Source: Bacillus sp. EB106-08-02-XG196
Lineage (GTDB): Bacteria > Bacillota > Bacilli > Bacillales > Cytobacillaceae
Length of the DNA: 64,000 nucleotides
Reading direction: 5' to 3'
Assembly: GCF_013396335.1 (NCBI RefSeq)
Contig: NZ_JABWSY010000005.1
Coordinates: 186,001-250,000 of the forward strand
The notes beneath the pieces were generated by a model. That model did not search any database. It was not told the DNA's origin and saw only the letters and a list, made by a program, of their open reading frames with translations. Every line of letters begins with the position of its first letter. Positions within the stretch are counted from its first letter, which is position 1. The position numbers were made by a program, and so were the translations under genes. This document shows positions 35,361 through 43,813 of the stretch, one piece after another.

Positions 35361-36262
35361 TTACCTGAGCCAGGCATTAGCATGGCGTTTTCAGCTTCGA
35401 GATAGGATGGAGAATTTGTTAGGCAGGTAAACAAAGGAAATAGGCAGATAAAAAGGGTGGCTATGCAGGTAAGCGAATAGAATTCGCAGGTTTGGCAATC
35501 ATTTTGGCAGGTAGGGGATTTTTTACAAAACAGGTAATAAAAAAATCATAACTAGATCGAGAATCCAAACTAAATTTCGAGTGGAATACCCATATATAGG
35601 AAATTTAATTACCTGAGCAAGGCATTAGCATGGCATTTTCAGCAACTAGTTAATGGGGGGAATTAGTTAGGCAGATAAACTAAGGATATCCGCAGGTTAA
35701 GGGGAGGACTGTGCAGGTATGCGAGTCAAATCCGCAGATGGAGGATTGATTTGTGCAGGTAAGAGGTTTTTCGATAAAAAGGTAATTAAAATATCACATC
35801 TAGATCGAGAACCAAACTTAATTTTGAACGGAATACCCATATATAGGAAATTTAAATACCTGAGCCAGGCTGTAGCCTGGCATTTTCAGCTTCAAGAAAG
35901 AATGGAGAATTTGTTAGGAAGATTAACTAAGGAAAAAGGCAGATAAAAAGGGAATCTATGCAGGTAAGCGAATAGAATTCGCAGATGTGGCAATCATTTT
36001 GGCAGGTAGAGGATTTTATATAAAACAGGTAATAAAAAAGTCACAACTAGATCGAGAATCCAAACTTAATTTCGAATGAAATATACATATATAGGAAATT
36101 TAAATATCTGAGCCAGGTATTAGCCTGAGATTTACAGCTTCGAGTTAGGATGGAGAATTTGTTAGGCAGATAAACAAAGGATATATGCAGGTAGAAAGGA
36201 GAATAGGCAGGTAAGCGAGCAAAAATCGCAGGTAGGGAAGTCATAATGGCAGGTAAGAGGAT
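35361..36262 (+). repeat. Repeat locus B: four units of about 248 bp with 21-bp-phased GCAGRTAA pentads
   Basis: No gene; lies between convergent cls and the minus-strand gene at 36317. It opens with a terminator-like hairpin 1-2 bases after the cls stop (GAGCCAGGC-attagcatggc). Pentads: 35423/44/65/86/507; 35671/92/713/34/55; 35918/39/60/81/36002; 36166/87/207/28/49. All steps are 21 bp except 36187 to 36207 (20); 35918 is degenerate (GAAG). Between pentads run an AT-rich CAGGTAATAAAA block, GATCGAGAATCCAAACT, CCATATATAGG and a GAGCCAGGC hairpin. Confidence 0.95.
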
Positions 36263-36270
36263 TTTTTATA

Positions 36271-36303
36271 TAAAAAATGAAGACTGCAGCATTTGCAGTC
36301 TTC
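36271..36303 (-). terminator. Terminator of the 36317-36568 gene
   Basis: GAAGACTGC-agcatt-GCAGTCTTC; on the minus strand it runs into ATTTTTTAT. Confidence 0.88.
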
Positions 36304-36316
36304 ACTTCGTTCTATA

Positions 36317-36568
36317 TTATACGTTTCGTCTAATCATTCGGAGCACAAGGCTTAGGATAAGTACAAAGACAATGGCGCCGAGGAGTGCTGGTAAAATGTA
36401 AAAACCTCCTATTACAGGTCCCCATCCCCCTACAAGTGAACCAATCCAGGCCCCGATGAATCCTGCAATGATATTTCCAATGACGCCGCCCGGAACATCA
36501 CGCCCCAGAATCAGTCCCGCCAACCAGCCGATAATTCCTCCAATTATTAATGACCAAATATATCCCAT
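36317..36568 (-). CDS. GlsB/YeaQ/YmgE-family small membrane stress protein
   Basis: 83 residues, three membrane helices rich in Gly (WSLIIGGIIGWLAGLILGRD; GGVIGNIIAGFIGAWIGSLV), the pattern of the transglycosylase-associated (YmgE) family. Function unknown; family members are often stress-induced. A sigma-B promoter precedes it and a good terminator follows. Confidence 0.9.
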   Translation of the reverse strand: MGYIWSLIIGGIIGWLAGLILGRDVPGGVIGNIIAGFIGAWIGSLVGGWGPVIGGFYILPALLGAIVFVLILSLVLRMIRRNV

Positions 36569-36609
36569 GAAAATCTCTCCCTTCTGTTTTCAGTGAGTAT
36601 GGTTAATAA

Positions 36610-36634
36610 ATACCCGAAATTTCAACACCTAAAC
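36610..36634 (-). promoter_or_regulatory. Sigma-B promoter of the YmgE-like gene
   Basis: Minus strand: GTTTAG, 13-bp spacer, GGGTAT. It ends at the base next to the stop codon of the gene at 36635-36844. Confidence 0.8.
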
Positions 36635-36844
36635 TTATAAATGGAAAAACTTGTCACGATTTTGTTCCACACGTCCTATTAAGGTGTTCTCATTGTTGTT
36701 CATAAGCGTTCCCAGGTAACGCTGGCAAACTTTTAATTCATAAGATAATTGAATAAATCCTTCCCGATCCCGATTATCCAGACACTGATCGATTTTTTGT
36801 TTTAACAAACTAATCTTTGTAATTAACTCTGCCCTTTTCTTCAT
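36635..36844 (-). CDS. Small protein with an IDEAL-like motif, sigma-B driven
   Basis: 69 residues, helical and charged. KQKIDQCLDNRDREGFIQLS followed by YELK resembles the short IDEAL motif found at the end of several Bacillus proteins, but the match is by eye. AGGTATG-type site. Driven by the near-consensus sigma-B promoter at 36889-36914. Confidence 0.68.
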   Translation of the reverse strand: MKKRAELITKISLLKQKIDQCLDNRDREGFIQLSYELKVCQRYLGTLMNNNENTLIGRVEQNRDKFFHL

Positions 36845-36888
36845 TTCATACCTCCCACTTATTCTTTTTTAAAATAACTAATGGTTAA

Positions 36889-36914
36889 ATACCCTAATAT
36901 CTGATCACTTAAAC
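36889..36914 (-). promoter_or_regulatory. Sigma-B promoter of the 36635-36844 gene
   Basis: Minus strand: GTTTAA, 14-bp spacer, GGGTAT, an exact consensus match. Divergent from 36930-36955. Confidence 0.9.
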
Positions 36915-36929
36915 TTTTTTAAAAAATAG

Positions 36930-36955
36930 GTTTCGTTTATTTAAAGAGCGGATAT
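36930..36955 (+). promoter_or_regulatory. Sigma-B-type promoter of the YflT-like gene
   Basis: GTTTCG, 14-bp spacer, GGATAT; two mismatches to consensus. It starts 16 bp from the divergent promoter. Confidence 0.65.
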
Positions 36956-37010
36956 ATAACTGGTACAAGCTGACACATCAGCTGGCTATAACGCTTGAGG
37001 AGGAATGAAA

Positions 37011-37337
37011 ATGGAAACTTTAAAAATAGTAGAAAATGGAGTTGAAGCTAGAAAGGAAATCGCTCAATTTCAGATGCAGGGATTTACGAAGGACGAAATT
37101 TATCTATTCGCTCATGACCATAACCGTGCTGAACATCTTACAGAAGCACTGAATATAAGTGCTATTGGCGTGGGAGAACAGGGGATACTTGAATCAATCG
37201 CCAACGTATTTCGCTCCAGGGGGGATGAACTGCGATCGAAGTTAGAGTCATTGGGGTTATCAACTCATGCTTCGGAGCTTTGTGAAGAACAAATGGACCA
37301 AGGAAGAGTTATTGTCATCGCTTCTAAAACAGCTTAA
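37011..37337 (+). CDS. General stress protein of the YflT (GSP17M) family
   Basis: 108 residues from ATG 37011; GAGGAGG is 7 bp upstream, while ATG 37005 is too close to it. KDEIYLFAHDHNRAEHLTEA and VFRSRGDELRSKLESLGLS match B. subtilis YflT, a sigma-B-dependent protein of unknown function. A hydrophilic single domain, without the membrane segment of the paralogue at 19831-20433. Confidence 0.88.
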   Translation: METLKIVENGVEARKEIAQFQMQGFTKDEIYLFAHDHNRAEHLTEALNISAIGVGEQGILESIANVFRSRGDELRSKLESLGLSTHASELCEEQMDQGRVIVIASKTA

Positions 37338-37372
37338 TCTCAGGATAATAAAAAATAATGAGGTGAAAAATC

Positions 37373-37552
37373 ATGAAGAAGTCTATTCAAAGCGTAGAGA
37401 AATTAAAGGGTATGCGTAAACGAGCGAGACCTAAAAAGAGGGAGAGTCACTCGCTCATGCATTATTTTAAAAAACCAATTATTCATAAGGAGATACACGG
37501 GGACAGAGTTTACGTTCCGTTAAGAATCAGCAGGATTTGGAATGGAATCTAG
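37373..37552 (+). CDS. Small basic protein of unknown function
   Basis: 59 residues: MKKSIQSVEKLKGMRKRARP, then KKRESHSLMHYFKKPIIHKE and IHGDRVYVPLRISRIWNGI. Strongly basic in the first half. GAGGTGA lies 7 bp before the ATG. It follows the YflT-like gene by 35 bp, so co-transcription from the sigma-B-type promoter is likely. No family recognised. Confidence 0.65.
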   Translation: MKKSIQSVEKLKGMRKRARPKKRESHSLMHYFKKPIIHKEIHGDRVYVPLRISRIWNGI

Positions 37553-37568
37553 ATGTCACCTACACCTA

Positions 37569-37620
37569 TTAACTGCCTAAACACTGATGGTGACCACATA
37601 ACCAGTGTTTAGGCAGTTAA
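37569..37620. terminator. Perfect 18-bp inverted repeat, probable bidirectional terminator
   Basis: TTAACTGCCTAAACACTG (37569-37586) and its exact complement (37603-37620) with a 16-base loop. There is no T-run behind it. It closes the stress island before ywzB. Confidence 0.6.
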
Positions 37621-37734
37621 TGCGTTAAAAATTTGCTATAATAAAAACGAAACTTTCCAGAGTTTCATCCGTCAGTATGGTATGCACCTAATTTATGCAG
37701 TTTCTAATGAATAAAAGTTATATTTTGTATAAAT

Positions 37735-37747
37735 GGTGACAGGCACC
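37735..37747 (+). repeat. REP-like half copy upstream of ywzB
   Basis: GGTGACAGGCACC, preceded by ATAAAT as at 49786, and followed by a second partial GGGCACC. It sits 30 bp before the ywzB start. Confidence 0.75.
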
Positions 37748-37776
37748 GTAGAGGGCACCATAAAAGGAGGGGTTTG

Positions 37777-38031
37777 ATGGATGATTTTGGACAAATAGCG
37801 TTATTTAGTATCTTCTCACATCTGGTGTTTATCGCTTTGGCGTGGTGGGCGCTGCAGTCTATTCGCTTGGATAAGCTGCTGAAGCCGAATCATATTTTCC
37901 AGGCGCGATTGCTTTATATATTGTTGGCTATTGTTATTGGATCCAGTGTTAGTAATTTTTTCTTAGACTACCTTCAATGGTCGAGACAGCTTCCATTAAT
38001 TTTACAATACATACAACTGGTAAAAATTTAG
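37777..38031 (+). CDS. ywzB: DUF1146 membrane protein YwzB
   Basis: 84 residues from ATG 37777 (GGAGG 6 bp before; a TTG codon directly precedes). Two membrane helices (about 5-25 and 46-66) with WWALQSIRLDKLLKPN between, as in YwzB. In B. subtilis ywzB lies between atpC and ywmB-murAA; here about 37 kb separate it from atpC. Function unknown. Confidence 0.85.
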   Translation: MDDFGQIALFSIFSHLVFIALAWWALQSIRLDKLLKPNHIFQARLLYILLAIVIGSSVSNFFLDYLQWSRQLPLILQYIQLVKI

Positions 38032-38309
38032 GTCTTCGTACATGTATCTTTTTTAGGGAAAATTGAGTACAATTCTCTTTGTGTGAAAAAATAAACAAAG
38101 CTCACAGCTTAGATATAGAGTTAGCGCAAAAGCGAAATTCCTTCAATGTGAAGAACCTCATGCAAAAACTTAAGCTATTCTAACGCAGGAAATAGGTAAT
38201 TTTTCAATAAAAGATCTTCGATTTCAAAAAGCTTGTCAAAAAGTGACGACATTTCCCAAGTATGCTATGCCTCCCCGTGGTAACAATGGTAGTAAGGGGG
38301 AGAGTAGAG

Positions 38310-39053
38310 ATGAAGAGAAAAAAGGTCCTTTTTAGTATAGGTATGTTGATGATCGTTGGTTTGATGGCGGTCCTTGGCAGTCGGATGACGGCAGCCAGCG
38401 GCGAACTCGAATTAGTAAAAATCGCCGACGCTTTTCAAACAGAAGATATTTTGCTCGAAGAATGGTCGTTTTATGCAAGGGAGCATTTGGTTGACCTAAA
38501 TACAGAGAACGAAGTGCAGGAATATGTGAAGGAGCTTCAGCAAAAGTTTCCTGATTGGAATTGGTCTTCGAGTGAGGCCAGCGACAAATGGGAAGTAACA
38601 GCAGTATCTCCGACTTCTAAACACCACACAGAAATGCTTCAAATTATGGCAACCCACACAAAACAACCTGTAGATGCGTATATAGTATATAGGGTCAGCG
38701 GTAAAGAGTGGAACAAGGAGATGGAGTCCTTTTTCACGGAGAATCAATTTAGAAATAGGCTTTCCGACATATTTCGGGGGAATCCAACAATTTTCTCTAG
38801 TATGAAGGGTAGTATCAATGATAAGATTGATAAGGCTGTACCAACTATCGCTAGTGATTTAATGGAAATTTTTAAAGCAAAAGAAATCGAAGCGTTAAAA
38901 GAGGATAATTTCATGTCTGTATCGGCGAACTCGCCAATGTTTACAGACTCCATATCACAGAACATGAATTTACAAATTGGGATACGCTCCGAAGGATTGG
39001 GCGGAAAGACTACCATTGTAGTTGGCACACCAATCATTACGATTGAATATTAA
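38310..39053 (+). CDS. ywmB: YwmB-family exported protein
   Basis: 247 residues from ATG 38310 (GGGGGAG upstream). N-terminal signal or anchor about 5-27, then an extracellular domain of the YwmB family (TATA-box-binding-like fold): [20 protein letters not shown] and SIFKAK-type helices, ending in [19 protein letters not shown]. Function unknown. It keeps its Bacillus neighbours ywzB and murA. The 278-bp gap before it shows no clear promoter. Confidence 0.85.
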   Translation: MKRKKVLFSIGMLMIVGLMAVLGSRMTAASGELELVKIADAFQTEDILLEEWSFYAREHLVDLNTENEVQEYVKELQQKFPDWNWSSSEASDKWEVTAVSPTSKHHTEMLQIMATHTKQPVDAYIVYRVSGKEWNKEMESFFTENQFRNRLSDIFRGNPTIFSSMKGSINDKIDKAVPTIASDLMEIFKAKEIEALKEDNFMSVSANSPMFTDSISQNMNLQIGIRSEGLGGKTTIVVGTPIITIEY

Positions 39054-39085
39054 TATAGAGAAAATGGACGCGGAGGGGAATACTC

Positions 39086-40396
39086 TTGGAAAAGATCATC
39101 GTCCGCGGCGGACAAAGGCTATACGGATCGGTTAAAGTAGAAGGTGCAAAAAATGCGGTCCTGCCTGTACTCGCTGCCACATTATTAGCAAGTGACGGAA
39201 AAAGTGTAATTCGTGATGTACCTACACTCTCCGATGTATACACAATTAATGAAGTATTGCGCAACTTGAATGCAGAGGTTGCCTTTAACAATAATACAGT
39301 TGTCGTTGATGCATCTAGAGTGTTGAAAGAAGAAGCGCCTTTCGAATACGTTCGTAAGATGCGCGCATCTGTCCTTGTGATGGGATCATTACTAGCCCGC
39401 AATGGCCGTGCACGTGTGGCTTTGCCAGGCGGATGTGCGATTGGTTCTAGACCGATTGACCAGCACCTTAAAGGTTTTGAAGCCATGGGCGCTAAGGTTA
39501 AAGTAGGAAATGGATTTATCGAAGCGGAGGTTGAAGGCCGCTTAAAGGGAGCAAAGATTTACTTGGATTTCCCAAGTGTTGGTGCCACTGAGAATATCAT
39601 GATGGCTGCAACGCTTGCAAAGGGTACGACAATCATTGAAAACGTAGCAAAGGAACCGGAAATCGTTGACCTGGCTAACTTCTTGAATAAAATGGGCGGA
39701 AATGTCCGAGGCGCAGGCACGGGCACTCTTCGTATTGAAGGCGTAGACGTATTGTTTGGCGCTGACCACAACATTATCCCTGACCGGATTGAAGCAGGTA
39801 CCTTTATGGTTGCCAGTGCGATTACGGGCGGAAATGTATTGGTACAAGGTGCGGTCCCTGAACACCTATCTTCTTTAATTGCAAAAATGGAAGAGATGGG
39901 CGTTACGATTATTGAGGAAGGTGACGGCGTTCGCGTCATCGGTCCTGAAAAGCTTAAGGCTGTTGATATCAAAACAATGCCTCATCCTGGCTTCCCAACA
40001 GATATGCAATCACAAATGATGGCTCTTCTGCTTCGTGCAGAAGGAACTTCAATGATTACCGAAACGGTTTTCGAAAACCGCTTCATGCATGTTGAAGAAT
40101 TCCGCCGGATGAATGCTGATATTAAGATTGAAGGGCGTTCTGTGATTTTAAACGGACCTTCTAACTTACAAGGTGCCGAAGTTTCTGCAACAGATCTTCG
40201 TGCCGCAGCGGCTCTGATTTTAACAGGGTTGGTTTCTGACGGTAATACACGCGTAACGGAATTAAAGCATTTAGACCGTGGATATGTAAACTTCCATGGA
40301 AAATTAGCTTCTTTAGGCGCAGATATCGAGCGCGTGAAGGAAGCAGAAGAAGTTTTCCCAGAAGTGCAAAGCTATATTACGGATTTGAACGCGTAA
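39086..40396 (+). CDS. murA: UDP-N-acetylglucosamine 1-carboxyvinyltransferase
   Basis: 436 residues from TTG 39086 with GGAGGGG 8 bp upstream. First committed step of peptidoglycan synthesis: transfers enolpyruvate from PEP to UDP-GlcNAc. Catalytic Cys117 lies in [19 protein letters not shown], so it should be fosfomycin-sensitive. [15 protein letters not shown] binds UDP-sugar. Position next to spoIID marks it as the murAA type. Confidence 0.97.
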   Translation: MEKIIVRGGQRLYGSVKVEGAKNAVLPVLAATLLASDGKSVIRDVPTLSDVYTINEVLRNLNAEVAFNNNTVVVDASRVLKEEAPFEYVRKMRASVLVMGSLLARNGRARVALPGGCAIGSRPIDQHLKGFEAMGAKVKVGNGFIEAEVEGRLKGAKIYLDFPSVGATENIMMAATLAKGTTIIENVAKEPEIVDLANFLNKMGGNVRGAGTGTLRIEGVDVLFGADHNIIPDRIEAGTFMVASAITGGNVLVQGAVPEHLSSLIAKMEEMGVTIIEEGDGVRVIGPEKLKAVDIKTMPHPGFPTDMQSQMMALLLRAEGTSMITETVFENRFMHVEEFRRMNADIKIEGRSVILNGPSNLQGAEVSATDLRAAAALILTGLVSDGNTRVTELKHLDRGYVNFHGKLASLGADIERVKEAEEVFPEVQSYITDLNA

Positions 40397-40400
40397 TTTT

Positions 40401-40588
40401 ATAAGGCTCTTTTCTTAAACTTTGTTTCTTTTAGCAACAAAAAATAATATTAGTGCTGTATTTTCGCAAAAACAGCATAAATTTAAAGAAAAGAGCTTGC
40501 AAACTAAATTCGAAGCACAAAAATAGCTATTGCCACGTTAAAATCGGCTTTAAGATTTTAACAACAAGCGTTACGAAAACAGCCTTAT
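40401..40588. repeat. Interspersed repeat with terminal inverted repeats, after murA
   Basis: About 188 bp. ATAAGGCTCTTTTCTTAAAC at the left pairs imperfectly with the right end, which closes in ACGAAAACAGCCTTAT. Inside is AAGAAAAGAGC, able to pair with the left end. The same end words recur at 48778-48983. Non-coding. It begins 4 bp after the murA stop and may supply its terminator. Confidence 0.75.
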
Positions 40589-40602
40589 ATAAAAAATAAT
40601 CA

Positions 40603-40643
40603 GCCGAAGAGGGTATCTGGGAGGATGCATTCTTCGGTTTTTT
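40603..40643 (+). terminator. Terminator upstream of spoIID
   Basis: CCGAAGA pairs with TCTTCGG, followed by six T. Confidence 0.85.
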
Positions 40644-40683
40644 ATTATATGTTGTTTTTGGAAAATTCAGTTATATATTTTTT

Positions 40684-40713
40684 GTCATAAATGCTTGTCC
40701 GCCTCCATATGAT
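40684..40713 (+). promoter_or_regulatory. Sigma-E-type promoter of spoIID
   Basis: GTCATAAA, 14-bp gap, CATATGAT, close to the mother-cell sigma-E pattern (KMATATT and CATACAAT). spoIID is a classical sigma-E gene in B. subtilis. Confidence 0.6.
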
Positions 40714-40768
40714 GGAATGAGAAAGCGCCCAGTTTGGGTGCGTAAATTTCATAATTGGAGGCTCCTAC

Positions 40769-41803
40769 ATGAAAAAATTCAAACCACTCATCCTACTAGC
40801 GTCATTCTTATTTGCCCTCACCCTACTCATTCCAGCGCTCCTAGTGTTACCGTTCGGGGATGGGAATGCTAGCGGCAAATTAGGTGAAGACCTATCCAAC
40901 AAAGCCCCAAATTCCGAAACGGCAGACAATCCATCAAAAGACGCCGCGGTAGAAGTGGCGGTTTACCGCTCATCGGCAGGTCAAATTGATAACGTTCCAC
41001 TAGAAGAATACCTTGTCGGGGTTGTAGCAGCTGAAATGCCTGTGGAGTTCAAGGAGGAAGCCTTGAAGGCACAAGCTTTGACAGCTCGAACGTATATTGT
41101 TAAAAAAATGCTGAGTGAAGATGGCATCGGCGTTCCTGAAGGTGCACAGGTAACGGACACTCAGCTTCATCAGGTGTACCTGAGTGAGGAGCAGATGAGA
41201 GAGAACTGGGGAATGGAGTTTGAATCGAACTACGCGAAGATTCTTTCCGCGGTTAGGGACACGAGCGGGCAGATTTTGACGTATGACGGTCAGGCCATTG
41301 ACGCCTCCTTCTTCTCCACCAGCAATGGCTACACCGAAAACTCCGAGGATTACTGGCCCAATGAAATGCCTTATCTGCGGAGTGTATCAAGCCCATGGGA
41401 TAAACAATCCCCTAAATTTAAATCTGTTAAAGAAGTGACGGTTAAACAATTTGAATCAGCACTGGGTGTAGAGGTTGGAGCCAGCGAGACGATTGGCAAA
41501 ATCGTGGAGTACACGACGGGCAAGCGAGTCGCCAAAGTCGATTTTAGCGGCAAGGTCCTGACCGGAAAACAAATCCGTGAAAAATTGGATTTGAGGTCGT
41601 CTGACTTTGAGTGGGAGCGGAAAGGGAACAGTATTGTGATTACGACTCGCGGCTTCGGTCACGGCGTCGGCATGAGCCAATACGGCGCAAACGGCATGGC
41701 CGCCGATGGGAAGGATTATCAGGAAATTGTGAAGCATTATTATCAGGGTGTAGAAGTGACTAGTGCGGATACGATGCTTGCTACGATTACGGCGAAGAAA
41801 TAG
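40769..41803 (+). CDS. spoIID: Stage II sporulation protein D (lytic transglycosylase)
   Basis: 344 residues. One N-terminal membrane helix (about 6-28), then the SpoIID/LytB domain: VPLEEYLVGVVAAEMPVEFK with the catalytic Glu, KAQALTARTYIVKKM and, at the end, TRGFGHGVGMSQYGANGMA. It cleaves glycan strands in the septal wall during engulfment, with SpoIIP and SpoIIM. Strong ribosome site (TGGAGG). A hairpin begins 8 bp after the stop. Confidence 0.96.
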   Translation: MKKFKPLILLASFLFALTLLIPALLVLPFGDGNASGKLGEDLSNKAPNSETADNPSKDAAVEVAVYRSSAGQIDNVPLEEYLVGVVAAEMPVEFKEEALKAQALTARTYIVKKMLSEDGIGVPEGAQVTDTQLHQVYLSEEQMRENWGMEFESNYAKILSAVRDTSGQILTYDGQAIDASFFSTSNGYTENSEDYWPNEMPYLRSVSSPWDKQSPKFKSVKEVTVKQFESALGVEVGASETIGKIVEYTTGKRVAKVDFSGKVLTGKQIREKLDLRSSDFEWERKGNSIVITTRGFGHGVGMSQYGANGMAADGKDYQEIVKHYYQGVEVTSADTMLATITAKK

Positions 41804-41810
41804 ATGGTGG

Positions 41811-41840
41811 AGCCAGGCACTTTATTGTGTCTGGCTTTCT
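41811..41840 (+). terminator. Terminator of spoIID, first hairpin of repeat locus C
   Basis: AGCCAGGCAC pairs with GTGTCTGGCT, followed by a T-rich tail. It uses the same AGCCAGGC stem as the hairpins inside locus C. Confidence 0.8.
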
Positions 41841-42755
41841 TGCTTTTGATTAGGAGGTGGGGGGGAGTTAGTTAGGCAGATAAACAAAGGGGATGCGCAG
41901 GTAGGATGGAGAACTAGGCAGGTTAGCGAATCAAATCCGCAGGTGGAGCAATGATTTGTGCAGGTAAGAGGTTTTTCCATAAAAAAGGTAATAGAAAAAC
42001 CAGCCATGATCCAGAATCCAAGCTATATTTTGAACTGGATATCCATATATAGGGAGGAATATTACCTGAGCCAGGCCATCAGCCTGGCTGTTTCAGCTTA
42101 CAAGTTGCGGTGGGGAATTTGTTAGGCAGATAAACAAAGGGAATCCACTGGTAAGATGGAGAGCTAGGCAGGTAAGCGAGTCAAATCCGCAGATGGAGAG
42201 AGTATTTGTGCAGGTAAGAGGTTCTTCTATAAAAATGGTAATAGAAAAACCAGCCAAAATCCAGACTCCAAGCTATATTTTGAGCTAAATATCCATATAT
42301 AGGGAAATGAATTACCTAAGCCAGGCATCAGCCTGGCTGTTTCAGCTTACAAGTTGGGGTGAGGAATTAGTTAGGCAGATAAACAAAGGGGATCCGCAGG
42401 TAAGATGGAGAGCTAGGCAGGTAAGCGAGTCAAATCCGCAGATGGAGAGAGTATTTGTGCAGGTAAGAGGTTCTTCTATAAAAATGGTAATAGAAAAACC
42501 AGCCAAAATCCAGACTCCAAGCTATATTTTGAGCTAAATATCCATATATAGGGAAATGAATTACCTAAGCCAGGCATCAGCTTGGCTGTTTCAGCTCCCA
42601 AGTTAGGTTGGGAAATTTGTTAGGCAGATAAACAAAGGGGATCCGCAGGTAAGGTGGAGAACTAGGCAGGTAACTGGGCCAAATCCGCAGGTGGAGCAAT
42701 AATTTGTGCAGGTTAGAGATTTTCCTATAAAAAAGGTAATAGAAAAACAACTTAT
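41841..42755 (+). repeat. Repeat locus C: four units of about 249 bp with 21-bp-phased GCAGRTAA pentads
   Basis: No gene between spoIID and the NERD gene. Units begin at 41876, 42126, 42375 and 42624. Pentads: 41876/897/918/939/960; 42126/147/168/189/210; 42375/396/417/438/459; 42624/645/666/687/708. All sixteen steps are exactly 21 bp; 42147 is degenerate (ACTG). After each pentad comes an AT-rich hairpin (GGTTTTTCTAT/ATAGAAAAACC in ideal form), then CCATATATAGG, then GAGCCAGGC-atca-GCCTGGC. Units 2 and 3 are nearly identical to each other. Confidence 0.95.
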
Positions 42756-42805
42756 TTTTGTAACAATATAAAAGAAGGATTCACACACAACGGAAAGGAA
42801 ATAGT

Positions 42806-43786
42806 ATGAAAACAGAAAGGGCTGATGAAATGATCGCGAAACCATGTGTGCTTCCGCCAAATATTGTAAAGTATCGAGTTTTAATAAGGAGATTAAGTGA
42901 GAATCACCTTGTCAAATTCGATGTGGTGACCGAGTATAATAATCGAATGACGGGTTTCCTAGGCGAGGAGTCAGTAATGAACTTTCATTTAGAACCCATC
43001 GCAGACCTTAATTACCGAATTTATCACGATCTTCGTTTTTACCACGGCAACTATTTCTTCCAAATTGACATCCTTATTCTGTGTGCCTACTTTGCGCTGG
43101 TGCTGGAGGTAAAAAATTGGGCAAGGGATTGGCACTTTGATAAAGTCCTCCATCAAACCACCATCGATGTAAATGGGAAAATGGAGAGAACGAAGAATCC
43201 TATTTTTCAAGCAAGGCTACAAGCTTTTAAGCTGAGAGAGTGGCTCAAGCTGCATAATGTTCCGGGGATCCCCATCCAGTACTTGTTTGTCAACAGTAAT
43301 GAAAAGTCCAATATCATCATAGGGGAAGACAATAAATACAAGTGGAATGCTTGTAATAGTGAATACTTGCTAGAGCGGATTGACCAAATTACCAATGATT
43401 ATAAGTTAGAATTGCTAGATGAAAAAGAGCTGCGGAAAATAAACAAACTTCTATTAACCAACCACTCTCCTGAAGATCCCCAATTACTCTCAAAGCACAA
43501 CCTTTCCCGAAATGAGATTCTTACAGGTGTTCATTGCCCAGAATGCTCATTCCTACCAATGACCTATCAGTCTGGAACATGGAAATGCCCAAAATGTAGA
43601 AACCAATCAAAAACAGCCTTCATCGACACACTTCAAGACTATTTTCATCTCATAAGCCCCACCATTAATAACGCTGAGGCACGTGGGTTTTTACAAATAA
43701 ATTCTCCAAAAATGGCCCATCAGTATTTAACATCTATGAACTTATATAGTACAGGCAAATTCAAGTTCAAAATTTACCACCAATAA
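42806..43786 (+). CDS. NERD-domain protein with a C-terminal zinc ribbon
   Basis: 326 residues. The NERD (nuclease-related) core is about 50-170: GFLGEESVMNFHLEPIADL, DLRFYHGNYFFQIDILILCA and LVLEVKNWARDW keep the acidic and EVK residues of this PD-(D/E)XK-like fold. The C-terminal part holds HCPECSFLPMTYQSGTWKCP and KCRNQSK, a four-Cys zinc ribbon. NERD proteins are common in Bacillus; the molecular role is unproven, nucleic-acid cleavage or binding being likely. It stands alone behind repeat locus C. The start (AAAGGAAA) is plausible; ATG 42830 is an alternative. Confidence 0.82.
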   Translation: MKTERADEMIAKPCVLPPNIVKYRVLIRRLSENHLVKFDVVTEYNNRMTGFLGEESVMNFHLEPIADLNYRIYHDLRFYHGNYFFQIDILILCAYFALVLEVKNWARDWHFDKVLHQTTIDVNGKMERTKNPIFQARLQAFKLREWLKLHNVPGIPIQYLFVNSNEKSNIIIGEDNKYKWNACNSEYLLERIDQITNDYKLELLDEKELRKINKLLLTNHSPEDPQLLSKHNLSRNEILTGVHCPECSFLPMTYQSGTWKCPKCRNQSKTAFIDTLQDYFHLISPTINNAEARGFLQINSPKMAHQYLTSMNLYSTGKFKFKIYHQ

Positions 43787-43813
43787 AAAACCACCGCACA
43801 AGCCGCGCAGTGG
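43785..43813 (-). terminator. Terminator of the vanZ-like gene
   Basis: On the minus strand CCACTGCGC pairs with GTGCGGTGG (two G-U pairs) and runs into six T. It lies beyond two extra copies of the gene's 3' end. Confidence 0.75.

Noticed and set aside
38032..38309. Promoter or small RNA before ywmB
   Set aside because: TTGTCA and TATGCT are present but with wrong spacing; only small weak hairpins seen.
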